DNA of 16,412 bases, taken from positions 1-16,412 of the forward strand of contig NZ_MKGQ01000048.1 in assembly GCF_001908105.1 (NCBI RefSeq), read 5' to 3'. A program made the position numbers and the translations under genes. The notes below the pieces were generated by a model. That model saw only the letters and a list, made by a program, of their open reading frames with translations. It did not search any database and was not told where the DNA came from. Origin of the DNA: Xenorhabdus eapokensis. GTDB lineage: Bacteria; Pseudomonadota; Gammaproteobacteria; Enterobacterales; Enterobacteriaceae. Positions 1 through 6,519 of this stretch are shown in pieces. Every line of letters starts with the position of its first letter. The stretch's first letter is position 1.

Positions 1-104
1 AATGAGGTTCAAGCAGGCTCCAGGCGCGATCTGAAATATCGTGGCGGCGGTGTGCAGGTGTACTCATGGTTAATCGACTCTTATGATGGAATGATGGGGT
101 ATTA

Positions 105-329
105 TTATTGCACGAAATTTCTCATGACGACACCATCTAGTAATGATATTGCTATTTTAGCTAAACCATCGTGAATTATGCGAACAAATTCTATAGGTTC
201 AACTGAAAAGCACATGGGAGTGCTTGCGTCTATTCCAGCTTCTTTACATCTGTCTATGAATTCATCACGTAGGTCTTTAGAGATATCACAATAGAGTGAA
301 GTGTACTTAGGAGTTATTTTTGTTTCCAT
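105..329 (-). CDS. Hypothetical protein, 74 aa
   Basis: I do not recognise this protein. The chosen ATG at 327-329 (starts METKITPKY) is preceded by AAAGGA about ten bases upstream. A longer reading from a GTG near 410 has no comparable ribosome-binding site. The protein is soluble-looking, with an acidic and basic central part (DISKDLRDEFIDRCKEAG) and a C-terminal hydrophobic stretch (IISLL-like, about residues 55-67) too short to be a firm membrane span. It lies just outside the distal copy of the ssrA attachment sequence, so it may belong to a neighbouring or tandem mobile segment rather than to the 456-4234 island. The overlapping + strand frame at 1-177 is also open, which lowers confidence. 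Confidence 0.45.
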   Translation of the reverse strand: METKITPKYTSLYCDISKDLRDEFIDRCKEAGIDASTPMCFSVEPIEFVRIIHDGLAKIAISLLDGVVMRNFVQ

Positions 330-455
330 CGCAGATACATCCTTTTGTTGTGTGTCAGTCAGAATACAGTATGGACATTTATTTATTTTGAGTGGACGTA
401 AAGTGGACACTGGACAAACAAAAAGGGCTACACTTTCGTGTAACTCCTTGATTTA

Positions 456-486
456 TTTGGTGGAGCTGGCGGGAGTGGAACCCGCG
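456..486 (-). repeat. Distal attachment-site copy of the ssrA 3' end (att)
   Basis: This 31-bp stretch matches 4234-4264, the 3' terminus of the tmRNA gene including the T-arm and CCA end, with one mismatch (g at 477 where the gene has t). It is not a tRNA gene: only the 3' part of the acceptor and T-arm is present. A displaced copy of a tRNA-like 3' end in the same orientation is the classic scar of site-specific integration into ssrA by a tyrosine recombinase. Its position marks the far edge of a roughly 3.75-kb island. That edge assignment is an inference from the repeat. Confidence 0.8.
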
Positions 487-595
487 ATATAACTAATATA
501 ACTGTTTGTTTATTAAAAGACTATTTTAATTTTTACAAACGCTACCGATTCCTCAGGATGCTGGCAGCGTATGAACAACGACGGGGAATGATTTG

Positions 596-997
596 ATGAC
601 CAGAGGCTTTTGCAACAACAATCCCGGCAATATTGATCATAACTCCGCTAACAAATGGCAAGGCTTATTGCCACATGACCCGGATCTTGAGAAACGGTTC
701 TGTCGATTTTAATCGGCTGAATATGGTATTCGGGCACTCATGAAGCTGCTGTGTAATTATCATAAAAATGGACACCAAAGCGTGTACAAAATGATACTTC
801 GCTGGGCACCTCCTAGTGAAAACAAAACATTGGCTTATGTTAAAGGTGTTGCTAAGGCACTGCGCGTTGATCCGATGCAGACTCTCGACATCAATAAATC
901 TACGCTGATTGCTTTGTCCAAAGCTATTATCCAGCACGAGAACAGCAAGCAGCCTTATTCTGAGGCGACGTTTGAAAAAACGTTTGAATTGCTATGA
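596..997 (+). pseudogene. Phage P5-like structural/lytic protein, in-frame TAA
   Basis: The frame starts ATG-ACC-AGA (MTRGFCNNNPGNI) and runs to a TGA at 995-997, 133 aa plus stop, interrupted once by TAA at 710-712 (codon 39). The reading on both sides matches the small prophage proteins annotated as structural protein P5, with the NNNPGNI motif near the N-terminus, followed by KWQGLLPHDP and later AEYGIRALMKLL. In intact relatives such proteins sit in the lysis region beside the spanins, as here. The family motif is usually RGFRNNNPGNI; here the Arg is Cys6, a second sign of decay. The downstream part (from the ATG at 740) is open but lacks the N-terminal motif. The 3' end overlaps the Rz start by four bases (ATGA). 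Family recognition is from memory of the motif. Confidence 0.75.
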
Positions 998-1395
998 ACG
1001 GGAAGCTGGCGGGTGCGAATCAATCGTTGACCACTAAGCTATCTGAACAAGTTGCTATCAACGCCACCCAGCTAGAGCGTATCCACCAGCACCTCACAGA
1101 GTTAGACACCAAACACACTCAGGAACTCGCCAATGCCAAGACTGAAATTGACACTCTTCGGGCTGATGTTGCCGCTGGTCGTCGCAAGCTGCGCATCAAA
1201 GCCGTCTGTCCCGTGTCTGAAACCGTTACTTCCGGCAGCGTGGTCACTCCAACCCCCGTCGAACTCACTAGAGAAACTGGATCAACTGTTCTCGATATCC
1301 GAGAAGGCATCATCAACGACAGGGCAAAACTGAGATATTTGCAGGATTACGTGAATACTGAATGCAGAGGAAACAATGGAAAACCAACATCGTAA
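994..1395 (+). CDS. Phage lysis protein Rz (i-spanin), TM segment missing
   Basis: This 133-aa protein is Rz-like. It has a heptad-rich coiled-coil region (about residues 10-55, ending LDTKHTQELANAKTEIDTLR), the highly typical DVAAGRRKLRIKAVCP stretch, and a C-terminal segment ending YLQDYVNTECR. In lambda the inner-membrane spanin Rz joins Rz1 across the periplasm to fuse the membranes at lysis. Normal Rz starts with an N-terminal transmembrane anchor. Here the sequence goes directly from MN to GKLAGANQ, so the anchor appears lost, probably by a small in-frame deletion. The ATG overlaps the stop of the P5-like gene. Without an anchor the product is unlikely to work. Rz1 is nested in another frame. 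Confidence 0.8.
   Translation: MNGKLAGANQSLTTKLSEQVAINATQLERIHQHLTELDTKHTQELANAKTEIDTLRADVAAGRRKLRIKAVCPVSETVTSGSVVTPTPVELTRETGSTVLDIREGIINDRAKLRYLQDYVNTECRGNNGKPTS
1133..1333 (+). CDS. Rz1-like o-spanin lipoprotein nested inside Rz
   Basis: This 66-aa frame lies wholly within the Rz gene in a different frame, the well-known lambda Rz/Rz1 arrangement. It begins MPRLKLTLFGLMLPLVVASC, a lipoprotein signal peptide with a lipobox (VVAS before Cys20), close in pattern to lambda Rz1. A proline-containing mature part follows (KPLLPAAW, LQPP). Rz1 is anchored in the inner leaflet of the outer membrane and contacts the Rz periplasmic C-terminus. The frame is intact, although its partner lacks a membrane anchor and the island is otherwise decaying. 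Confidence 0.8.
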   Translation: MPRLKLTLFGLMLPLVVASCASKPSVPCLKPLLPAAWSLQPPSNSLEKLDQLFSISEKASSTTGQN

Positions 1396-1618
1396 AATCA
1401 CTGGCTATCGTGAATGAACCCAAGATGAAATTGATTGCATGAACAAGATTAAGGCACTTGGAGAGGAACTAGGTAAGCTCTATGACTATCTTGTGGTTAC
1501 CAACGCACAAACGGGCAGTCATCAAATTGATATGCGTTGGCTAAACGAAGGCCGCACCGATCTGCAAAAGGGGATCATGTGCTGGGTTCGTGCCGTGGCT
1601 CAACCAACAACATTCTGA
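1376..1618 (+). pseudogene. Acb2/Tad1-like anti-CBASS/anti-Thoeris protein, in-frame TGA
   Basis: The frame opens MENQHRKITGYRE, then hits TGA at 1415-1417 (codon 14), and continues in the same frame as TQDEIDCMNKIKALGEELG to a TGA at 1616-1618, 80 codons in all. It matches the small prophage family with the start ENQHRKI-GYRELTQEEID and the end WLNEGRTDLQKG...RAVAQPTTF, which databases label Acb2/Tad1 hairpin-domain proteins. Characterised members are phage sponges that bind cyclic nucleotides or cyclic ADP-ribose signals and so blunt CBASS or Thoeris defence. Conserved family sequence has Leu where the TGA stands, a change explained by TTA to TGA. The position just after the spanin genes is typical. 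Recognition is from remembered family sequence; the lesion is seen directly. Confidence 0.7.
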
Positions 1619-1699
1619 CTGATTGCCATCTCAGAGCAAATGATACTGAGGTGGCAGGAGTAGGTTAAGGGCAGTGTCAAGTTAGTTGTGATTAAATTA

Positions 1700-2182
1700 T
1701 CAGGGTGAGAAATATCTACGCATTACCCAATCTAATACATCTTGTTCTACTGGGGTGTTATGAGTTGGATAGTTAAGGTCATGAATTACAGCATCATTTA
1801 TTTGGTTATGCACATACTGAGCATGAGCTGCTAGCCGCGCAACCCTCTCACGAAAGAGTGAAGTGTTATTCAATGAGGAGCGCATGAATGGAAGTATATC
1901 TCGTCGGTATTTATTAATAGTTATATCTATGGTGTGTGGACATAAAACATATGTAATCATACCAGCATAAGTGTTACCAACTCTTTGCGGTGATTGGAAT
2001 CCCAAGCAAGGAAAATAGTTGTATATACTATTATTATTACCGAGAGGAGTGCCCAATGTTCGGTTAATTGTTTGATAAACTGGGGAAAGAATCCTGCACT
2101 GTAGAGAAACAACTCCATTGCGTCGGTATTCTGATACAAATCCATGCGCGACTAATCCTTCAAAAAAATCTTGACAATTCAT
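1700..2182 (-). CDS. Hypothetical 160-aa protein, opposite strand inside the island
   Basis: I do not recognise this protein. The ATG at 2180-2182 (MNCQDFFEGLVAHGF) has a strong AAGGAG nine bases upstream, and the frame is open for 160 codons, so it is very likely a real gene. No signal peptide or membrane span is evident. The middle holds GFQSPQRVGNTYAGMITYV, and the second half is helical and charged (RRDILPFMRSSLNNTSLFRERVARLAAHAQYV), ending DVLDWVMRRYFSP. It is transcribed against the lysis genes and against the antirepressor, with independent signals, the arrangement of a lysogenic-conversion (moron) gene. It is intact while neighbours on the other strand are broken, suggesting recent arrival or selection. 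Function unknown. Confidence 0.65.
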   Translation of the reverse strand: MNCQDFFEGLVAHGFVSEYRRNGVVSLQCRILSPVYQTINRTLGTPLGNNNSIYNYFPCLGFQSPQRVGNTYAGMITYVLCPHTIDITINKYRRDILPFMRSSLNNTSLFRERVARLAAHAQYVHNQINDAVIHDLNYPTHNTPVEQDVLDWVMRRYFSP

Positions 2183-2336
2183 AAGAGAAAGCTCCTTTAT
2201 AAATCTTCGTGTTTAAATGTATCCACTCATTTAACCCAACAACAAGCGAATAATGCTTAACAATTAACTACCCTCTGAAACTAAATGAAATATTTCTTTA
2301 CCCATTCCCTTGAGTGGCTACAGAAATAACCCATGC

Positions 2337-2389
2337 TGCCACCTCATTCCCATCGCGTACCCAACGCACACGGGCTGGTGGCATTTTTG
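2337..2389 (+). ncRNA. Structured hairpin with U-tract, candidate c4-like antisense RNA
   Basis: TGCCACC (2337-2343) pairs with GGTGGCA (2377-2383). Inside it CCC (2349-2351) pairs with GGG (2372-2374), and GCGT (2355-2358) with ACGC (2364-2367) around a five-base loop ACCCA. A run of five T follows (2384-2388), giving a terminator-like 3' end. It lies about 155 bases before a Bro-N antirepressor. In phages P1, P7 and P4 the c4/CI small RNA in this position blocks antirepressor expression by pairing with leader sequences. Assignment to that family is an inference; it could also be a simple terminator of a short transcript. Confidence 0.45.
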
Positions 2390-2463
2390 TTTCCGAAGCG
2401 CACCACATGCGCCAATTAATTACACCGAACCTAATCTAATCATTTGAAATGAGCCTTCAAGAT

Positions 2464-2500
2464 AACCAGTTATGGCTGGCGAGCTATCGGTGGGCTGGTT
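2464..2500 (+). repeat. Inverted repeat in the antirepressor leader
   Basis: AACCAG (2464-2469) and CTGGTT (2495-2500) can pair around a 25-base interval that itself has repeated GGCTGG/GGGCTGG words. The same GGGCTGG word occurs in the hairpin at 2337-2389, so an RNA from that hairpin and this leader share sequence elements. Role not shown. Confidence 0.3.
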
Positions 2501-2544
2501 TTCTAATGTGGCGAGGGTTCATTTCAAAGAGAAGGTAATACGTT

Positions 2545-3168
2545 ATGTCTAAGGCATTAGTTTTCAAAGAACGTGAAGTTATCCCTTTTGATAATGGTGA
2601 CGGGAAGATTTGGTTTACTGCTTCATCACTCGCATCCTTATTGGAATATGCGGATGATAAGTCGGTCAACAAGATTTACAGTCGAAATAAAGACGAATTT
2701 ACAGAAGAGATGTCTCGGGTGGTCAAAACGACCACCTAGGAAAAATCAAATGGTTACGATAACTGGGAGACAGAAACTCGCATTTTCTCTCTTCGTGGTG
2801 CTCACCTTGTGGGGATGCTGTCGAAAACCAAAGTCGCTAAGGAATTGCGGAAATGGTTATTAGATCTGGCATCTCAGTTAGAGCATATCGCTGAACTGAT
2901 GGATCGCATTCATGGTCGGCGTGAGGCCGGTACGAAGCAAGCGGAATACAAAGACGCTGCCACCATTATCAATGAGGTGGAAAAACAGTGCGGTTTTGCA
3001 GGCAAGATCAAAAATCCAACTGCGCACAAAACTGCGCAAAACGAAACCCGCAAAGTGCGCAATTCAAAAAAGCGCAATTCCAACACCGCTCCGCCTTTTG
3101 AGATTGGCAACAGCGCAGCGGTAAGGCACTCTGGTTACTCTAAATATCTGCCTGATTCAGAAGTGTAG
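2545..3168 (+). pseudogene. Bro-N family phage antirepressor, in-frame TAG
   Basis: The frame begins MSKALVFKEREVIPFDNGDG and shows Bro-N features: KIWFTASSLASLLEYADDKSVNKIYSRNKDEF, then after the lesion ETRIFSLRGAHLVGMLSKTKVAKELRKWLLDLA. A single TAG at 2737-2739 (codon 65) splits it; reading resumes in the same frame as EKSNGYDNWETETRIFS, so the whole would be 207 codons. A basic C-terminal part follows (EYKDAATIINEVEKQCGFAGKIKNP). Bro-N antirepressors inactivate or replace the phage repressor in lysogeny control. GAAGG nine bases upstream is the ribosome-binding site. The downstream piece has only a weak internal start near 2809 and lacks the first half of the DNA-binding domain. The upstream RNA structure fits antirepressor control. 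Confidence 0.75.
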
Positions 3169-3234
3169 TAGTATAAGGATCTCGGACACGTCAAAAGCCT
3201 GCTAATGTTATTAAAATGACCATGAGGTGTGGCG

Positions 3235-3371
3235 ATGAAATTGAAGCCAACCAAACGCCAATATTCTACTGAATTTAAGCTGGAAGCGGTTCAACAGATT
3301 GTCCTCCATCAACAACGGGTTGTCGATGTCGTCCGTTCATTGGGGATCGACAGCAGCATTCTGGGAAAATG
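3235..3371 (+). mobile_element. IS3-type transposase OrfA, 5' fragment
   Basis: From the ATG at 3235 the translation MKLKPTKRQYSTEFKLEAVQ followed by LGIDSSILGKW is the N-terminal helix-turn-helix of an IS3-family OrfA (HTH_Tnp_1 type). GAGG lies about eight bases upstream. After the Trp near 3371 the frame stays open to 3468 but the residues no longer resemble a transposase, because they are the antisense of another gene. So only about 45 codons of the element remain. No OrfB and no clear terminal inverted repeats are visible nearby. This is a deletion remnant. Confidence 0.75.
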
Positions 3372-3372
3372 G

Positions 3373-3556
3373 GTTGCCGTGGGTGTCCGAAAATATTCGC
3401 ATACCCATCAGCCAAAATTTCAACCGATGCGTGAGCGAAAAGTTTCTCTGAGTGACCAGCTAAAGTGAGGACTACGGTATTCTTCGAGTTCACTGAGCTA
3501 ATGACCTTGACAGCAGGACTCCTTAAATTCGAGGAGTCACCAGACATAATGACCAT
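3373..3556 (-). pseudogene. 5' part of an unknown gene cut off at the IS remnant
   Basis: Reading leftward from ATG at 3556 (GAGAGG seven bases upstream, a good site), the protein starts MVIMSGDSSNLRSPAVKVIS and continues to NIFGHPRQP at about 3373. There the sequence becomes the antisense of the transposase fragment, giving junk residues until a stop at 3275. The composition (NTVVLTLAGHSEKLFAHASVEI) looks like genuine protein, but I cannot assign a family. The picture is a gene whose 3' part was lost or separated by IS insertion and deletion. About 60 codons of the original remain. Confidence 0.4.
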
Positions 3557-4080
3557 CACACCACCTCTCGCAGTTCTATTCCTTTTGCTGTGTAACCCTG
3601 AACTCGCACCCCTTCGACACGGTGGCGTTTTTTAGTCAAGAAGCGAATGTGATCGGCATAGACATAGAGCCACTGACCATCTACAGCAATGCACTAAAAG
3701 GTTCTGATTGGTCGTTTACTGTACTGGATGAAAGGAATAAACTTATTGATTTTATTGGTCGACACCCCCGCTTTCCTTCCGTTTCAAACGGAGGTGTGGG
3801 ATTTGAAAGCCCATTTACGTCAAGGGCGGATTTCTGCCCTATAGTGATAGTGGCTTTGTTTCCCATCCCCACCTTGGAACCAACCTCAATTTCTTTAGTA
3901 AAAAAACACTCACCGGGCAATTTTTGCAGTAAATTTTTTGAATAAAATAATGATGGCCGTTCTTCAATACAGAGTCTAGAGAGAGTAATCCGAGGGGTAA
4001 ACCAGACCCAAAACAGGTAAAAGTGGCGTGTATTTTTGTTACACTATTTTACAAATAGAAATACATTCGCTGCAAATAAA
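3557..4080. other. Low-information spacer with no confident gene
   Basis: Two overlapping antiparallel frames are open here (about 3622-3945 rightward, 3681-3866 leftward from an ATG after AAGGTGGGG), but neither resembles a known family and they contradict each other. Short hairpins occur within it: CCGTTTcaAACGG near 3779-3791 and AGGGC/GCCCT around 3824-3841. I treat the stretch as decayed island DNA. Confidence 0.4.
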
Positions 4081-4112
4081 AAAACATCTCAGAGGGGGAT
4101 CTGAGATGTTTT
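4081..4112. terminator. Bidirectional terminator-like inverted repeat beyond ssrA
   Basis: AAAACATCTCAG (4081-4092) pairs perfectly with CTGAGATGTTTT (4101-4112) around an eight-base loop. A and T runs flank the stem on both sides, so it can terminate transcription in either direction. It lies about 125 bases beyond the tmRNA 3' end and could stop ssrA read-through into the island. Confidence 0.7.
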
Positions 4113-4233
4113 AAATTTAACTCCACGTGCATTTTACGTGCACTTTGAAGTCCTTTTACTGTCATGACAGCGACCACTCAACTTTTCTAACTTACTGTTT
4201 TTCAAGTTGTTGTCCTTGCGCTGTCCTACCAAA

Positions 4234-4264
4234 TTTGGTGGAGCTGGCGGGAGTTGAACCCGCG
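4234..4264 (-). repeat. ssrA-proximal attachment site (att)
   Basis: This is the 3' end of the tmRNA gene, repeated at 456-486 with one mismatch. The identity covers the CCA end and T-arm and stops where the tmRNA sequence continues as TCCGAAAT. Integrases that use ssrA keep the gene intact by supplying the same 3' end, which is what is seen here. Confidence 0.8.
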
Positions 4265-4599
4265 TCCGAAATTCCTACATCCTTGGTACTACATGCTTAG
4301 TCTGGTCTTTACATTCGCTTGCCAGCTGCGGACAGACACGCCACTAACAAACTAGCCTGATTGGATTTAACGCTTCAACCCCAGACAGGGCATCCACGCG
4401 ATCTCTTTTGGGTTTGACCTCTCTTGATCCCCGTCCTAAGAGCGGAGGCTAGGGAGAGAGGGCTCTGCGCAGGTTATTAAGCTGCCAGTGCGTAGTTTTC
4501 GTCGTTTGCGACTATTGTTTTGCGGCTTTTTACGAGGCCAACCGCCCCTCGGCATGCACCTTGGGTTTCGCGAATCCCGTCGAATCCAGAATCAGCCCC
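4236..4599 (-). ncRNA. ssrA: Transfer-messenger RNA (tmRNA)
   Basis: On the minus strand the RNA starts GGGGCTGATTCTGGATTCGA at 4599 and ends with the tRNA-like GCTCCACCA at 4236, 364 nt, close to the E. coli length. The tag frame at 4509-4477 encodes ANDENYALAA then TAA, identical to the E. coli tag. tmRNA charged with alanine enters stalled ribosomes with SmpB, swaps the message and adds this degradation tag, recognised by ClpXP. The partner gene smpB lies directly upstream in the same direction. The 3' end doubles as an integration site. A TATACT hexamer at 4617-4622 (minus) could be the -10, giving a short precursor trimmed by RNase P; that promoter call is tentative. Confidence 0.97.
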
Positions 4600-4650
4600 A
4601 AGTGTATTTAAAAACAAGTATATCAGAATATTGAGTGATAATGCCAGTGA

Positions 4651-5133
4651 TTAACGCCCAGAATTCTTCATAATTCTCGCTTTGTCTAATTTCCACTCAC
4701 GTTCTTTGATGTCTGAACGTTTATCGTGCGCTTTTTTACCTTTTGCCACGCCAATTTTAATTTTGCACCAGGCATTTTTCCAATACATGGAAAGTGCGAC
4801 GATGGTGTAACCTTCTCGATTGATTCGACCATACAGTGAATCAAGCTCGCGTTTGTTAAGTAATAGCTTGCGTGACCGTGTCGGATCACAAACTACGTGG
4901 GAAGAAGCAACATTTAATGGTGTAATCGTGGCACCAAAAAGATAAGCATCACCATCTTTGAGCAAAACATAACTCTCACTGATGTTAGCCTTGCCAGCGC
5001 GCAGTGATTTAACTTCCCAACCTTGTAGGGATAAGCCTGCTTCGAATTCTTCCTCAATGAAGTATTCGTGGCGGGCTCGCTTATTCATGGCAATTGTTGC
5101 CGAACCGGGTTTGTATGCTTTTTTCTTTGTCAT
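4651..5133 (-). CDS. smpB: SsrA-binding protein SmpB
   Basis: The 160-aa product has the same length as E. coli SmpB and near-identical blocks: [17 protein letters not shown] (about 17-33), [14 protein letters not shown] (38-51), [14 protein letters not shown], and a basic C-terminal tail ending [10 protein letters not shown]. SmpB binds the tRNA-like domain of tmRNA, places it in the empty A site, and its tail probes the mRNA channel. It is cotranscribed in direction with ssrA, which begins about 50 bases downstream. The ATG at 5131-5133 is the only start that fits the family; no clear Shine-Dalgarno sequence precedes it, and a TATAAT hexamer lies only eleven bases away. Confidence 0.97.
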   Translation of the reverse strand: MTKKKAYKPGSATIAMNKRARHEYFIEEEFEAGLSLQGWEVKSLRAGKANISESYVLLKDGDAYLFGATITPLNVASSHVVCDPTRSRKLLLNKRELDSLYGRINREGYTIVALSMYWKNAWCKIKIGVAKGKKAHDKRSDIKEREWKLDKARIMKNSGR

Positions 5134-5143
5134 AATGCGTTGT

Positions 5144-5149
5144 ATTATA
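5144..5149 (-). promoter_or_regulatory. Candidate -10 of smpB
   Basis: Read on the minus strand this is TATAAT, a perfect -10 hexamer. Start of transcription about seven bases on would leave only a few nucleotides before the smpB ATG. The matching -35 is weak (TTTCAC at poor spacing). Confidence 0.4.
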
Positions 5150-5251
5150 CTGTATGCGTTAGTGAAAGAAATCTCTTCTGTATGATATTTAGCGATAAGC
5201 GCTTATTTATTGCTCTAAATGTCATCAGGTTTTTATTTAACCATGTTTAAG

Positions 5252-5260
5252 TGATACTAT
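5252..5260 (+). promoter_or_regulatory. Extended -10 element for ratA
   Basis: TGATACTAT fits an extended -10 (TGnTAnnnT) with transcription expected near 5267, about 24 bases before the ratA ATG. An AGGA ribosome-binding site follows at 5280-5283. Confidence 0.4.
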
Positions 5261-5290
5261 TCAGCGCTGTTATGTTTTACAGGAAATGAT

Positions 5291-5725
5291 ATGCCACAGA
5301 TTAGTCGCTCTGCGCTAGTGCCTTACAGCGTGGAACAAATGTATAAATTGGTCAACGATGTGACATCTTATCCGGATTTTTTACCAGGATGTGTGGGTAG
5401 TCGTGTAATAAGCAGTAGCAATAATGAAATGACGGCTTCCGTTGAGGTCTCTAAGGCAGGGATCAGTAAGACGTTCGTAACGCGCAATACGCTATTCGAT
5501 AATCAACGCATCAGTATGCAGCTTGTTGATGGGCCTTTCCGTAAGTTGATGGGTGGGTGGCACTTTATTCCGTTAAGTGAAGATGCTTGCAAGGTTGAGT
5601 TGCATCTCGATTTTGAATTTACCAACAAGTTAATTGAACTGGCTTTTGGTAAGGTATTTAAAGAGCTGGCGGGTAATATGGTTCAGGCTTTTACTCAACG
5701 TGCACGTGAGGTCTACAGTGTCTGA
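5291..5725 (+). CDS. ratA: RatA/PasT, ribosome-association START-fold protein
   Basis: This 144-aa protein aligns along its length with E. coli RatA (PasT), beginning [13 protein letters not shown] and carrying [27 protein letters not shown], and the C-terminal [20 protein letters not shown]. The fold is the polyketide-cyclase/COQ10 START domain, related to the coenzyme-Q-binding protein Coq10. In E. coli it was reported to bind 50S subunits and block 70S assembly, and is also linked to respiration and persistence; which role dominates is debated. It is divergent from smpB and overlaps ratB by eight bases, so the two are translationally coupled. AGGA lies seven bases before the ATG. Confidence 0.94.
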   Translation: MPQISRSALVPYSVEQMYKLVNDVTSYPDFLPGCVGSRVISSSNNEMTASVEVSKAGISKTFVTRNTLFDNQRISMQLVDGPFRKLMGGWHFIPLSEDACKVELHLDFEFTNKLIELAFGKVFKELAGNMVQAFTQRAREVYSV

Positions 5726-6011
5726 GATGAATATCGAAGTCGTTTATGCTTTGCCTGAACGGCAATATCTGCGTAATGTGAAAGTATCGCAAGGAGCAAC
5801 CGTCGAACAGGCGATTGTAACATCTGGCCTTTTGACATTACGTAATGATATCGATTTGGCTAAAAATAAAGTGGGTATTTATAGCCGTCCGGCCAAGCTG
5901 ACTGATACGCTGGAAGAGGGGGATCGTGTAGAGATTTATCGCCCTCTGGTTGCTGATCCAAAAGAAATGCGCCGTAAGCGAGCGGAGCGCGCGAAAAACA
6001 ATGCGCGATAA
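5718..6011 (+). CDS. ratB: RatB/RnfH family ubiquitin-like protein
   Basis: The chosen GTG at 5718 gives 97 aa ([18 protein letters not shown]), almost the length of E. coli RatB (96 aa). GTGAGG lies six bases upstream, inside ratA. The in-frame ATG at 5727 is a possible alternative. Family blocks visible are [61 protein letters not shown], a beta-grasp (ubiquitin-like, UPF0125/RnfH) fold with a basic tail. It is called PasI, the proposed antitoxin of PasT, in some literature, but its function is not settled. It ends at a strong two-way terminator shared with bamE. Confidence 0.93.
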   Translation: MSEMNIEVVYALPERQYLRNVKVSQGATVEQAIVTSGLLTLRNDIDLAKNKVGIYSRPAKLTDTLEEGDRVEIYRPLVADPKEMRRKRAERAKNNAR

Positions 6012-6016
6012 TGTCT

Positions 6017-6050
6017 ATTTATTCGCCAGGTTGTCTGCTGGCGAATAAAT
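6017..6050. terminator. Bidirectional terminator between ratB and bamE
   Basis: ATTTATTCGCCAG (6017-6029) pairs perfectly with CTGGCGAATAAAT (6038-6050) around an eight-base loop. The AT-rich outer stem gives a U-run in either direction. It sits between two convergent genes and serves both. Confidence 0.88.
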
Positions 6051-6062
6051 AAAACACACATC

Positions 6063-6407
6063 TCACTGATTCTCTGGCAGTGATTTTTCATCCTTGATAT
6101 CAGTTAGCACACCTTGGCTGTCAAAGGTCAGTGTCAGCGTTTGCTGAGTTGTTTTCCCGTGGCCTGGTTGTTGGCGGAATACGTAATACCAAGTTTGACT
6201 TCCAAACGGATCGGTCAGCATTGGTGTTCCCAAAGTGTAAGAAACTTGCTGCTGAGTCATTCCTTTATGAATTTTTGATACCGCAGCCGGCGTAAGGTAG
6301 TTCCCTTGATTAATATCAGGACGATAAACAATTCGCTCAAACATGGAGCAACCCGCAGTCAGCATAACAAGAGATACAGTAGCGGCAGTCAACAATTTAC
6401 AGCGCAT
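6063..6407 (-). CDS. bamE: Outer-membrane assembly lipoprotein BamE
   Basis: The 114-aa protein starts [20 protein letters not shown], a lipoprotein signal peptide with lipobox LTAG and acylated Cys20. The mature part has the SmpA/OmlA domain with [49 protein letters not shown] and TLTLTF. E. coli BamE is 113 aa and matches throughout. BamE is the small lipoprotein of the BAM complex that folds beta-barrel proteins into the outer membrane, binding BamD and phosphatidylglycerol. AAGGA lies ten bases upstream of the ATG. It follows recN in the same direction as in E. coli, with its own leader of about 110 bases. Confidence 0.96.
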   Translation of the reverse strand: MRCKLLTAATVSLVMLTAGCSMFERIVYRPDINQGNYLTPAAVSKIHKGMTQQQVSYTLGTPMLTDPFGSQTWYYVFRQQPGHGKTTQQTLTLTFDSQGVLTDIKDEKSLPENQ

Positions 6408-6519
6408 AGTAATTACATTCCTTTAGGCATTAGGCCGTCGATAATAATAAACATTGAAGAGATTGGAAACCTCTATGCATTTACCTATGACTGCAATTAT
6501 ACAAGAAAGTTGTCTCAAT

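Larger units (their letters stand above)
2183..2544 (+). other. Non-coding leader region upstream of the antirepressor
   Basis: No convincing coding frame lies in these 362 bases. The left end holds the ribosome-binding site and promoter of the leftward 160-aa gene. The middle contains the structured hairpin at 2337-2389. The right end holds the inverted repeat at 2464-2500 and a GAAGG ribosome-binding site just before the Bro start at 2545. In P1/P4-type phages the space before the antirepressor gene makes the c4 antisense RNA; this region sits in the same place. Confidence 0.5.

Noticed and set aside
1..177. Open + strand frame entering from the window edge (contains DLKYRGGGVQVYSWLIDSYD)
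   Set aside because: It may be the C-terminus of a phage gene, but it has no recognisable motif, overlaps the better-supported leftward gene, and its start is outside the window.
456..486. Possible tRNA gene 3' end
   Set aside because: Only the T-arm/acceptor 3' part is present, and it is nearly identical to the ssrA 3' end; no D-arm or anticodon arm lies alongside. It is an attachment-site copy.
3622..3945. Rightward 107-codon frame and the leftward 79-codon frame opposite it
   Set aside because: They overlap antisense, neither matches a known family, and neither has fully convincing start signals; treated as decayed spacer.
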